From assembly GCF_000316645.1 (NCBI RefSeq), contig NC_019684.1:2261501-2325500 (forward strand): a stretch of 64,000 bases of DNA. Direction: 5' to 3'. The notes beneath the pieces are model-generated. The model was not told the DNA's origin and did not search any database. It saw only the letters and a list, made by a program, of their open reading frames with translations. Of the stretch, positions 55,497 through 63,538 are shown one piece after another (the first letter of the stretch is position 1; every line of letters starts with the position of its first letter). Both the position numbers and the translations under genes were made by a program. The DNA comes from Nostoc sp. PCC 7524 (lineage in GTDB: Bacteria; Cyanobacteriota; Cyanobacteriia; Cyanobacteriales; Nostocaceae).

Positions 55497-55524
55497 GTAG
55501 AGACGTTGCATGCAACGTCTCTAC
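55497..55524. repeat. 28-bp perfect palindrome
   Basis: GTAGAGACGTTGCA followed by its exact complement without a spacer. Family members at 16984 and 10600 have imperfect centres. Confidence 0.88.
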
Positions 55525-55696
55525 AGCACAGAATAAAGCACATCTTCATCAAGAAACTAGGCGTAGCTTAGGTTGAGGCTTTGCGAAACCCAACATTGGT
55601 TATGGTGTTGGGTTTCCTAACATCAACCCAACCTACAATTTTTTCGCACTGTTTTAGCCTTGCCACGCCACTACATATTGGATATTTTTTATTTGG

Positions 55697-55989
55697 AAGT
55701 CCCTAAAGAACGCAAAACATCACGAACAATGACTTCATCAGGTTCTTGCGGTTGATTCGAGGCTACAGACACAGGGGTAAAAGCAATACCTTGACTACCG
55801 AGAACAATAAAAGCGATCGCCTGATTTCCATAGGACTTACGCAACTGGCACATTCGTAGGGTGCGTCAGATTAGAGTTTTTCGCTATTCTCAAAAAATTC
55901 TTGGCATCTGACGCACCCTACAAGATAGATTGAGTGTGACACCTGCGTAAGTCCTGTTCCGGTCAAATAGATTTGGGATATCATATTTT
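55697..55989 (-). pseudogene. DUF218 (YdcF-like) remnant interrupted by a MITE
   Basis: The minus strand reads NQAIAFIVLGSQGIAFTPVS and VIVRDVLRSLG, near-identical in part to residues 115-160 of the intact DUF218 gene at 57582. Beyond the MITE (55832-55955) a piece SQIYLTG aligns with IQHLYLVTSDF of that gene. The two parts are not joined in one frame and the N-terminal half is missing. Confidence 0.75.
55832..55955. mobile_element. MITE with AGGACTTACGCA ends (copy 2)
   Basis: 124 bases, ends AGGACTTACGCA and TGCGTAAGTCCT exactly inverse, inner arms GGTGCGTCAGAT and ATCTGACGCACC. Best preserved of the two copies; the other is 6161-6283. Confidence 0.9.
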
Positions 55990-56014
55990 TAGAGTCAGGA
56001 ACTGAAAACTGAAA

Positions 56015-56398
56015 ATGACAGCATATGCCCTAAATTTACCTGAGCAGTTGAAGCATGAAATTGAGCAACTAGCTCAGAGTCAAGGAATTTCGCTTGACCA
56101 GTTTATTCTGTGGGCAGTTACAGAAAAAGTCAGTACCCTCAAAGGGTCTTTTCCACAAATTGCTTATCGTCAAGGTGCAAATGGGCAACTTATACCAGTC
56201 ATCAAAGGAACGGGAATGCGAGTGCAAACTGTGGCGATCGCTTCCCAAAAATGGGGTATGAGTCCGAGTCAGATTGCCAATGAGTATGAGCTGACTGAGA
56301 CAGAGATAAAAGAAGCTCTGAGTTTTTATGCAGTCAATCAGGAGCAGATTGACGCAGCGATCGCTTGTGAGCAATCCTTAGAAATTGCCAATGGTTAA
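56015..56398 (+). CDS. DUF433-type antitoxin with an N-terminal ribbon-helix-helix-like part
   Basis: A 127-aa protein. Residues 1-40 (YALNLPEQLKHEIEQLAQSQ) resemble the RHH antitoxin helix pair; residues 60-115 are DUF433: PVIKGTGMRVQTVAIASQKW and MSPSQIANEYELTETEIKEA, a helix-turn-helix. The gene overlaps the DUF5615 toxin gene by eight bases (ATGGTTAA). DUF433-DUF5615 pairs are common, proposed toxin-antitoxin systems in cyanobacteria. Confidence 0.88.
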   Translation: MTAYALNLPEQLKHEIEQLAQSQGISLDQFILWAVTEKVSTLKGSFPQIAYRQGANGQLIPVIKGTGMRVQTVAIASQKWGMSPSQIANEYELTETEIKEALSFYAVNQEQIDAAIACEQSLEIANG

Positions 56399-56747
56399 AC
56401 TCAAGCTTCATCTGGATGCAGATACCTCCAGTAAATCGCTGCATTCAGCATTGGTGTCTCAAGGGCATGATGTCACTCGTACACCAAATGACTGGGTGCC
56501 GTTAGATGCTAGTGATGAAACCCAATTATTACGCGCAACTGCTCATGGCAGATGTATTTTTACTTTCAACATCAGAGACTTTATTGTTCTAGCACAACAG
56601 TATCCTCAGCATGGCGGGATTATCCTTGCTGCTCAGAATAGTTGGTCACTGTCAGATTTAATTACGGCATTAGATAGCCTATTATCTCAGGCAGAAGCAG
56701 CAGATTGGGTTGGTCAGGTAGATTGGCTCAATCGGTGGCGAAAGTAG
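56391..56747 (+). CDS. DUF5615 PIN-like toxin
   Basis: A 118-aa protein starting MVKLKLHLDADTSSKSLHSA with the PIN-type first Asp pair, continuing RTPNDWVPLDASDETQLLRA, and a late acid in FTFNIRDFIVL. Follows the antitoxin in an overlapping reading frame. It is presumably a ribonuclease kept inactive by the antitoxin; activity is inferred from family. Confidence 0.87.
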   Translation: MVKLKLHLDADTSSKSLHSALVSQGHDVTRTPNDWVPLDASDETQLLRATAHGRCIFTFNIRDFIVLAQQYPQHGGIILAAQNSWSLSDLITALDSLLSQAEAADWVGQVDWLNRWRK

Positions 56748-56826
56748 CTAGTAGCGTGCGTCAGTCAGAGACATCTTTGACAATGATTAGAAGTGCGATC
56801 GCCCGTCTTTGATAACTATAATTTAA

Positions 56827-57366
56827 TCACAACTTTCTTTCCTTAATTGGTTGCGCCGGATTCCCTGCATAAATAATCATCGCTTCCAATGATTTAACAG
56901 CAACGCCACCTAGAGTTAACACCGCACCTTTACCAACAGTAACTCCAGGGCCAATTACTGACTTAGCTGCAATCCAACTACTCTCTTGAATATAAATTGG
57001 GGCAATTTTTAATTTAAAACTAGGATCATTCCAGTCATGATTGCCTGTGCAGAGATACACACCTTGAGATATACAAACATGACTTTCTATGGTGACTTGA
57101 GCGAGGTTGTCAATCCAAGCATCTTCACCAATCCATACATAATCACCTATAGTTAACCGCCAAGGAAACTTAACCCGCACCCCTGGCTTGATGCGAACAC
57201 CTTGACCAATTTTGGCTCCAAAGCTACGCAATATCAAAACTTTTAAGCCCGACATAGGCAACCAATGGCTTTCTACTAAAGGCGAGCCTAGAAAGTACCA
57301 TACAAGCTGTTTCCAGTAGGGTGCGCCAGGAGTATAGTTTCCGACCGTATATTTATCTAAATACAT
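56827..57366 (-). CDS. WcaF-like sugar O-acetyltransferase
   Basis: A 179-aa left-handed beta-helix acetyltransferase, with hexapeptide repeats IGQGVRIKPGVRVKFPWRLT, CISQGVYLCTGNHDW (His in the active site) and IGPGVTVGKGAVLTLGGVAV. It resembles colanic acid WcaF and related EPS acetylases. It is the last minus-strand gene of the polysaccharide cluster. Confidence 0.9.
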   Translation of the reverse strand: MYLDKYTVGNYTPGAPYWKQLVWYFLGSPLVESHWLPMSGLKVLILRSFGAKIGQGVRIKPGVRVKFPWRLTIGDYVWIGEDAWIDNLAQVTIESHVCISQGVYLCTGNHDWNDPSFKLKIAPIYIQESSWIAAKSVIGPGVTVGKGAVLTLGGVAVKSLEAMIIYAGNPAQPIKERKL

Positions 57367-57529
57367 ATTGTTGGCGGGTTCATTTTGTTATAAAATATGA
57401 AATTATAATGGTCATAGTGTATTTAAGCCTCAATATAAATTTTGGCACACTACTTTGAATAAGGTAAAAGTGAGTGGGGTTGTTTTTTTTACTTAAAGTT
57501 TATCGGTAAATGTTAATTATTTCGCCTGA

Positions 57530-57557
57530 TCCCCCCTAACCCCCTTAAAAAGGGGGG
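57530..57557. terminator. C/G-rich hairpin after the DUF218 gene
   Basis: CCCCCTT-AAA-AAGGGGG, a repeat-derived stem-loop 25 bases after the stop of the minus-strand DUF218 gene. It can act as a terminator for it, with the flanking upstream gene beyond. Confidence 0.55.
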
Positions 57558-57581
57558 AACAAGAAAAAGTTAGGCAGATCA

Positions 57582-58094
57582 TTAGCCGGATGTCTTAGCT
57601 CCTGTCCAACCAGTGAAAATCCAGAGGATGGAACGAACAATATCACGAACAACACGGTTAATCGATTCTGGGGGGCGGTTTGATTTGACAGATAGGGGGG
57701 TGAAGGCGATACCTTGGCTACCGAGGATAATGAAGGCGATCGCCTTAGACCTCCGCATATGAAAATCTGAAGTTACTAGATAAAGGTGTTGAATTTTCCT
57801 TTGTTTAAGCTGAGGTGCTACAGTTGTAAAATTGGTGACAGTATCTACAGCACGATAGTCAATATTTACTCTACGGTTTGGGATACCTGCATCTCGAAAA
57901 GCTTTCAGTGTTTTGCGTGGATCTTCGGGAGAAGACACCCAAATTTCTAAGTCCGGGTACCATCGAGCTATTTCAGCCGCCAATTTGTCTCTAGCTGTAT
58001 CGCCGCCTAAGATCAGAAAGGCTTGGGGTTGGGGTGTTTGGTGAACAGCGATCGCTAGGCGCACTGGAATAATGAGTAATACCGTCAGAATCAA
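57582..58094 (-). CDS. YdcF-like DUF218 protein, membrane-anchored
   Basis: A 170-aa protein as listed from TTG 58094. It has an N-terminal membrane helix and the DUF218 core (AFLILGGDTARDKLAAEIAR, LEIWVSSPEDPRKTL, HLYLVTSDFHMRRSKAIAF). The reading frame is open upstream to 58151 with no ATG or GTG; an AGGAG at 58157-58161 sits eight bases before an ATT codon (58148), which would add 18 residues and give a better basic start (INIKFRKTKYYCTLG) for the membrane helix. So the true start may be an ATT. The family is linked to envelope polysaccharides. Confidence 0.8.
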   Translation of the reverse strand: MILTVLLIIPVRLAIAVHQTPQPQAFLILGGDTARDKLAAEIARWYPDLEIWVSSPEDPRKTLKAFRDAGIPNRRVNIDYRAVDTVTNFTTVAPQLKQRKIQHLYLVTSDFHMRRSKAIAFIILGSQGIAFTPLSVKSNRPPESINRVVRDIVRSILWIFTGWTGAKTSG

Positions 58095-58180
58095 ACTTAT
58101 TATTCCTAATGTGCAGTAGTATTTAGTTTTGCGAAACTTTATATTAATATCTCAATCTCCTGTGTATAAAATAGGTTTAC

Positions 58181-59395
58181 TTAGTATAAATGCGTAGACA
58201 TAGACATGACAGGCTCTGGTAGTGGTTCTTGGTTGAGAATGGCTTGGTAAACAGAGGCTAACTTTTTAGCGATCGCTGGCCATGAGTATTGTTGTAGAGC
58301 AAATCGCCGCCCATTTTCACCCAATTCATGACGCAATTGGGGTGAGTTGAGAAGATGAGCGATCGCTGTTTGTAGTGGTTCTATTTCTCCTTCTACAATG
58401 ATTCCGGCTTTGGCTTGTGCAATTTCTGGAGCAATTTGTGCGCCTGGTGTAGTCACAACGGGTAAACCAGACACCATTGCTTCTGCTAAGGCTATACCGA
58501 AATTTTCGGAATACGTTGGTAACACAAATAAATCAGAGCCTTGCAATAGTAAATCTTTGTCGTAGCCACTAACAAACCCAACGAATGAAGTTTGTTCTGT
58601 CATGTTTAGAGATACCACCATTTCATGCAAGAACTGCACATATTCAGGTTCTCCAGAACCAGCTAAAATCAGGTGAAACTGCTGTTGTTGTGCTGCTAAA
58701 TGACCGAGTGCTTCAATTAGTAATTCTGGGCGTTTCTTATAGTGCAGGCGCGAAATAAACAGCACAATAGGTACTTGCTCAGAGATATGATATCGATGAC
58801 GAATCTGATGTTTAGCATCAGCAATTTTTGCAGGTGGATGAACTCCTAAAGGCAAAACTACTTTTGGTGGTTTGACTCCAAAGCGGATTGTATCTTCCAC
58901 CTCACCCACAGAAGTGGAATGAACAACCACAGCATTAGCTAAGTTGCGGCGTTCAAAAATAGTGCTATAAATTTGCTTTTTTAATTTGCTTTGAGCCAAT
59001 GCCCAAGGGGCTAATTGTCCCATAGTTCTAACTGTGTATGGCACACGCTGCCATTGAGCAATCATCGCCGCACAGGTAGGCAGATATGAAAATAAATAGT
59101 GATTATCTAAAATGTCGTAATTTTGAATATTTTGCCACAGCCAACTGGTGAAAGCAATAGAAGGAAGAAACTCCTTCATGCGAGCAGAACGAGGAAAAAA
59201 CCAAACTGGTACTCCTTTGTATTCCACACGCTGACATAATGGAACGTCAGAAATTACTCCTTCAATATCATCATTGGTAGTGGCAATTTCTATACTAATT
59301 CCTTCTGTTTGTAGAGCCTGTACCAAATTTAAGACGACTTGAGTCGGCCCTCCTAGTTTAGAACTAATGGATGGGATGACGTGTAAAACTTTCAT
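58181..59395 (-). CDS. GT4-family glycosyltransferase
   Basis: 404 aa, GT-B fold. MKVLHVIPSISSKLGGPTQV at the N-terminus; nucleotide-sugar-binding C-half with VLFISRLHYKKRPELLIEAL, PTYSENFGIALAEAMVSGLP (Glu-x7-Glu) and ALQQYSWPAIAKKLASVY. It transfers a sugar to a lipid-linked intermediate in EPS synthesis; sugar unknown. Confidence 0.93.
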   Translation of the reverse strand: MKVLHVIPSISSKLGGPTQVVLNLVQALQTEGISIEIATTNDDIEGVISDVPLCQRVEYKGVPVWFFPRSARMKEFLPSIAFTSWLWQNIQNYDILDNHYLFSYLPTCAAMIAQWQRVPYTVRTMGQLAPWALAQSKLKKQIYSTIFERRNLANAVVVHSTSVGEVEDTIRFGVKPPKVVLPLGVHPPAKIADAKHQIRHRYHISEQVPIVLFISRLHYKKRPELLIEALGHLAAQQQQFHLILAGSGEPEYVQFLHEMVVSLNMTEQTSFVGFVSGYDKDLLLQGSDLFVLPTYSENFGIALAEAMVSGLPVVTTPGAQIAPEIAQAKAGIIVEGEIEPLQTAIAHLLNSPQLRHELGENGRRFALQQYSWPAIAKKLASVYQAILNQEPLPEPVMSMSTHLY

Positions 59396-59496
59396 ATATT
59401 TATTATTAAAAATATGGTTACTAAATTATTTTAATAATTATCGCAGTACAAATTTTCAGAATAAATTCATATATTTATAAACTTTCAAAACTGTTA

Positions 59497-59523
59497 CCTG
59501 TTACCTGTCACCTGTCACCTGTT
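59497..59523. repeat. STRR TGTCACC / TGTTACC
   Basis: Inverted-sense copies of the GGTGACA heptamer between the GT4 and polymerase-like genes. Confidence 0.85.
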
Positions 59524-59527
59524 GTAT

Positions 59528-60946
59528 TTATCCTGATGGATACTGATGGCGTGAGCCTTTAATGCCTAAGAAAAATGGCATGACTTTAGCAAAAAATATT
59601 AATGCTAATATTGGCAGAATTGAAGTTGTAAAAAAAGCTATGCTCCGCATTGACAACGCACCAGTAAAAAAGCCCAAAGCATTGATTACTACACCATAAC
59701 CTGTATTATAAAAAGCAGCAGTGCGAGTCCACCAACTTGCTAACATCCCTATAGATATGGACATTAATATCACTGCTATTACACCACCTGTCATGTAGGC
59801 TTCGCCGATATAAGTTGTAGAAACTGTCCAGCCTGCTGCACCCGTAACTTCCTCAATCGAGATACTCAAACCTTCTGGTTTGCCAGGCCAAAGCGCCCTG
59901 GGTATCGGTTTAGTTGCAAAGACATACAATAGTTCAAATCCCAAAAAATCAAATTTCTGGGGAAAGGCATCAACTATGATACTAATAGCATTCAGGTTGT
60001 AGTCAACAGCAAAGCTCTCTTTTGCTTGTTCAACAGCATAAGCCCCTGTTTCTAAGTAGCGACGGATGCCCATATTCCTGAACCCCAGCATATGACGAGT
60101 TGCAAACATCATTGCATACCCTAAAATAGCCGTGGGAATTGCCAGGTTGAATAAGTTGGGGCGCTTTAGTGTGAGAAAATATCCCCCTAAGAATGCGGCA
60201 AAATATGAACCTAAAACATTGCGTGTTCCTCCTGCAAATCCATCAAACAGAGTGATCGCAAATATCACCATCACCAAAACTATTTGCCAACTCCGAAAAG
60301 ATTGACGACGGTTCCAAATAATCCCTGCTAGGGGAGGAATAACGTAAGCAAATAACTTGAGTTCACTTAATAAAGCCCGCCAGTCCCCTAAACGTCCCCG
60401 TCCCCACGGCACAGCAAACCGGGGGCCAAGCCAAGCATCGTAGATTTTAAATACGTTGAAATCAACTGACATCAACATATATAAGTAACCCAGTAGTGCA
60501 GAGATGATAAAGAGACGAAACAGCACCTTATCCGGGAGATTGCCCAGATATGACCAAAGTTTCGGTTCTGGCTTCAAGAAATTGATGTGACGACCAAGGG
60601 CTATACCTCCAATCCCCATTAAGGTTACATAAAGCCCCTGAGCCGTTTGCTCTGATGTTAGGAGAGCATCAAAATGGTCTTGAGGAAATAAAAATTCTAC
60701 CAGAGTCAAATAGTAGAGAGATATTAAACAGACTATATCTACTCGAAATAAATTTTGCAGACCCTTTCTGCTATCAAACCAGACGCTTAAAGCTAATGCC
60801 ACGCCTGTTGGGATCGCTACTTGACTGGCCATTTCGCTAGGGGTCAAGTTTGTATTTATATTTGTATAAGCAACACATAATCCAGCTATGATAATACCTG
60901 TTCCTGCTTGCGCTGGCTGTGCTACGGGTTTTTTAAAATATCTCAT
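59528..60946 (-). CDS. Wzy-like O-antigen/EPS polymerase candidate
   Basis: 472 aa with about 11-12 membrane helices (GIIIAGLCVAYTNI, LYVTLMGIGGIALGRHINF, FRSWQIVLVMVIFAITLFDG, GYGVVINALGFFTGALSMRS) and a large loop with RALWPGKPEGLSISIEEVTG. Glycosyltransferase neighbours and its topology suit a repeat-unit polymerase of the oligosaccharide class. A flippase cannot be ruled out, but it lacks MATE-like symmetry. Confidence 0.8.
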   Translation of the reverse strand: MRYFKKPVAQPAQAGTGIIIAGLCVAYTNINTNLTPSEMASQVAIPTGVALALSVWFDSRKGLQNLFRVDIVCLISLYYLTLVEFLFPQDHFDALLTSEQTAQGLYVTLMGIGGIALGRHINFLKPEPKLWSYLGNLPDKVLFRLFIISALLGYLYMLMSVDFNVFKIYDAWLGPRFAVPWGRGRLGDWRALLSELKLFAYVIPPLAGIIWNRRQSFRSWQIVLVMVIFAITLFDGFAGGTRNVLGSYFAAFLGGYFLTLKRPNLFNLAIPTAILGYAMMFATRHMLGFRNMGIRRYLETGAYAVEQAKESFAVDYNLNAISIIVDAFPQKFDFLGFELLYVFATKPIPRALWPGKPEGLSISIEEVTGAAGWTVSTTYIGEAYMTGGVIAVILMSISIGMLASWWTRTAAFYNTGYGVVINALGFFTGALSMRSIAFFTTSILPILALIFFAKVMPFFLGIKGSRHQYPSG

Positions 60947-60954
60947 GGCAAGAT

Positions 60955-62136
60955 TTAGCGTAGGGATAAAGCAGGTTTGGGATGAGTCAAACTTGTATAT
61001 AAGTTTTCATATTTATCTACCATACTTCCCAGTGAGAATTTTTGCTGGATGAGTTTATGCCCTGCGATCGCCACAGTTTCACGTAAGCTAGAATTAACAA
61101 AACTTTCCTTATCTGTAAATGTTTCGTTCTCAGCAGCAACAAAACACACGCCAGGGGGAAATTTGAGTTCATCGGCTAAAGATGGCGTGATGACGCATGG
61201 TAAAGACCAAGCCATTGCTTCCAGTAGCGCGAATGGTAAACCCTCAAATTTAGCTGGATGAAAAAACCCGTCTGCTGCTGCTAAAAATGGTGTGACATCA
61301 TTCTGCCATCCTAAGCGTTGAATGTATTCTTGGGCTTGATGTTCCCGTACCCACTCATCCCATACTGGAGTCAAGCGTCCATCTCCCACCCATAAAAACC
61401 GGGCAGAGGGTATGCTGTGTTTGAGGTGCGTTGCCCATTGTAAAAATAGAAGCGGTTGTTTTTGCACTTCCATTCTTCCTACTGCTAAAATTAGCAACTC
61501 ATCTGGTTTGAGGGTTAGTTGAGAACGAGTTGCTTGACGCTTTGCTAAACGTTCTGGTGTTTCGGGGATGCGAACACCATTATCAATCAAAACTACTTTT
61601 TCAGCAGCATTCTGGGCAGGAAACAGGAATTGAGTTAATTCTTGAGCGCGATTTTCAGAAATTGCTACCAGTGAACCATGAAAACGGTTTAATGCTCTTT
61701 TGGCGATGAAATCACGTAATTGTCCTAAAGCAGCTCCTAAGCTGGTCTGAGTTTGAGTAATATGAATAGTAGCTAAACAGGGAACTGAAAGATGTTTACT
61801 CAAAGCGAGTAAATCTAAGCCATCCTCTAAATTTTGCTTATTCAAATGCAGGATATCTGGTTGAAATCCCTGCCACTGGGATAAATAATCCTGATGAAAG
61901 TGAGGAAACGCATCACCAAAACAGCGTGTTTTGCGATCATAAGTATTAACGTAGGGCGATCGCAATACTTCTCCAAACTGACTAAAGGAGTTTGCCAACT
62001 CATCCATTCTGGGATGTTGCGAACACCATAACCCAACCGTATGTCCGCGTTTGGCTAGTTCTTGTCCTAAATAAATTAAGTAAAGTTCGCCACCTCCCCT
62101 TGACCCAGAGCTACTGCTGACAAATAGAATTTTCAT
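60955..62136 (-). CDS. GT4-family glycosyltransferase
   Basis: 393 aa from ATG 62136 (MKILFVSSSSGSRGGGELYL). The glycine-rich N-terminal loop, LAVGRMEVQKQPLLFLQWAT, and FEGLPFALLEAMAWSLPCV (Glu-x7-Glu) are the acceptor and donor parts of a GT-B enzyme. The open frame continues to 62226 but would then include MITE-adjacent sequence. Eight bases separate it from the polymerase-like gene, same operon. Confidence 0.92.
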   Translation of the reverse strand: MKILFVSSSSGSRGGGELYLIYLGQELAKRGHTVGLWCSQHPRMDELANSFSQFGEVLRSPYVNTYDRKTRCFGDAFPHFHQDYLSQWQGFQPDILHLNKQNLEDGLDLLALSKHLSVPCLATIHITQTQTSLGAALGQLRDFIAKRALNRFHGSLVAISENRAQELTQFLFPAQNAAEKVVLIDNGVRIPETPERLAKRQATRSQLTLKPDELLILAVGRMEVQKQPLLFLQWATHLKHSIPSARFLWVGDGRLTPVWDEWVREHQAQEYIQRLGWQNDVTPFLAAADGFFHPAKFEGLPFALLEAMAWSLPCVITPSLADELKFPPGVCFVAAENETFTDKESFVNSSLRETVAIAGHKLIQQKFSLGSMVDKYENLYTSLTHPKPALSLR

Positions 62137-62213
62137 ATAATTTTTAGTGGGAAATTTGGCGGTTGGGAATTCAATGGGAATTAAATGTAAGCTAGCAGAA
62201 ATTTTATTGATTA

Positions 62214-62435
62214 ACGCGGTGTGCAACTTGCTCTAAAACCTAACCCCCAACCCCTTCCCTACAAGGGAAGGGGAGCAAGATTTAAAGCCTCTAACGCCAC
62301 TTGCTACAACGCGGGAAACCCGCGCAACGCAGTGGCTCCTCCTTGCAGGGGAGAGGTACCCTGCGGGTTCGCGGTAGCGTTCCGAAGGAAAGCAAGCTAT
62401 GGAGAGGGGTTGCAAACATAAGTTGCACATCGCGT
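62214..62435. mobile_element. MITE copy 3, enlarged
   Basis: 222 bases with ends ACGCGGTGTGCAACTT and AAGTTGCACATCGCGT. Two extra segments, one with ACGCGGGAAACCCGCG (a palindrome) and one with GCGGTAGCGTTCCGAAGG, make it longer than copy 1. The flanks TGATTA and TAATTC do not form a clean duplication. Lies between two glycosyltransferase genes. Confidence 0.85.
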
Positions 62436-63538
62436 TAATTCCCTATAACTCTCTGAAGAGCATCAACCCAATTTTGTGCGCCAGCTTTGGCAGACCACAT
62501 TACAGATTTTTGCAAAGATGCGTCACTAGCCAATGCGATCGCATTAGGGTTTTGTAAGTAATCAGCTAAAATTTGGGTCAAGGTGGCAACATCTCCATTG
62601 GGAAAAACGTAACCATTTTTACCTTGCTCAATTAAATCATTCGCTGCACCTACAGCATCAGAGCAAATTACAGGTAGCCCAGCCCCAACCGCTTGATTTA
62701 CCACCACGCCCCAGCCGTCGTGACGACTAGGAAGGACAAATATATCTGCTTGGCGAAAGAATTGGGGTAAATCTTCAGGAGCCTGAAACCCCGCATATTC
62801 AATGTAACACCGTGTTGTTTCCGAAACATCTGTCAACATCTGCGGTAAATCCGCCTCACGTCCCACTAGCAACAAACGAGCTTCTAGCCCCATATTTATT
62901 AGTGTTTCAAAGGCTTGCAGTAACAGGTCAACGCCTTTCCGGACAATCATTTGCCCGCAAAATAAAATAGTTGTGGGAGTCCGGGGTCTTTGGGGGATTT
63001 CTTGACTAAATGGAGCTAAATCGCAGTAATAAGGAATATTAAATATGGGTTTACCGGGGAAACGCTGCTGATAATCTTGCACTGCATGAGAACCAATGGC
63101 AGCGATCGCTTGACATTGTTCTAAAGCTGTAGCTAAGGTTTTTTGTAGTTTGCTTTTGATTCCCCCACTAGAACCAACCATTTTTTCACCCCAAAATACA
63201 CAGGGTATCTGTTTAGCTTGGAATCTCAGGAGTAGTTGAGCAGTTACACTCATGTAGCCATTGAGGACTATTACATCTGAGTCAGTAATATTTGGTAAAT
63301 GCCAGTTAATATGAAATCGTGACAGACCCCAAGCCAAATGAAATCCAGGAAGAATGTTTTCGTAAGGCTGTAGTGGTTTTTCTGGCCAAGGGGAGTCTGA
63401 GCAAGCTGGCTCTAAATAGAAAACTTTTAAATCTATATCAGGATGCTGGGCTAAAGCGTAGAAGATATCTCTTTGATATGGGGATGGAACTATAGCATAG
63501 AAAGTGACCTTAATTTTGGGCTGATTTTTTATATTCAT
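62435..63538 (-). CDS. GT4-family glycosyltransferase with variant donor motif
   Basis: 367 aa. IKVTFYAIVPSPYQRDIFYA N-terminus; LFCGQMIVRKGVDLLLQAFE and LPSRHDGWGVVVNQAVGAG in the donor domain. In the last motif the usual two glutamates of Glu-x7-Glu are Asp and Gln, so catalysis may be altered. The last base of its stop TAA belongs to the MITE end, so the C-terminus (RVIGN) may have been changed by the insertion. Overlaps the preceding gene by 29 bases. Confidence 0.88.
   Translation of the reverse strand: MNIKNQPKIKVTFYAIVPSPYQRDIFYALAQHPDIDLKVFYLEPACSDSPWPEKPLQPYENILPGFHLAWGLSRFHINWHLPNITDSDVIVLNGYMSVTAQLLLRFQAKQIPCVFWGEKMVGSSGGIKSKLQKTLATALEQCQAIAAIGSHAVQDYQQRFPGKPIFNIPYYCDLAPFSQEIPQRPRTPTTILFCGQMIVRKGVDLLLQAFETLINMGLEARLLLVGREADLPQMLTDVSETTRCYIEYAGFQAPEDLPQFFRQADIFVLPSRHDGWGVVVNQAVGAGLPVICSDAVGAANDLIEQGKNGYVFPNGDVATLTQILADYLQNPNAIALASDASLQKSVMWSAKAGAQNWVDALQRVIGN

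Noticed and set aside
62214..62435. Target duplication for MITE copy 3
   Set aside because: Flanks TGATTA and TAATTC do not match; the apparent symmetry of TTAACGCG and CGCGTTAA is an inverted extension, not a direct repeat.
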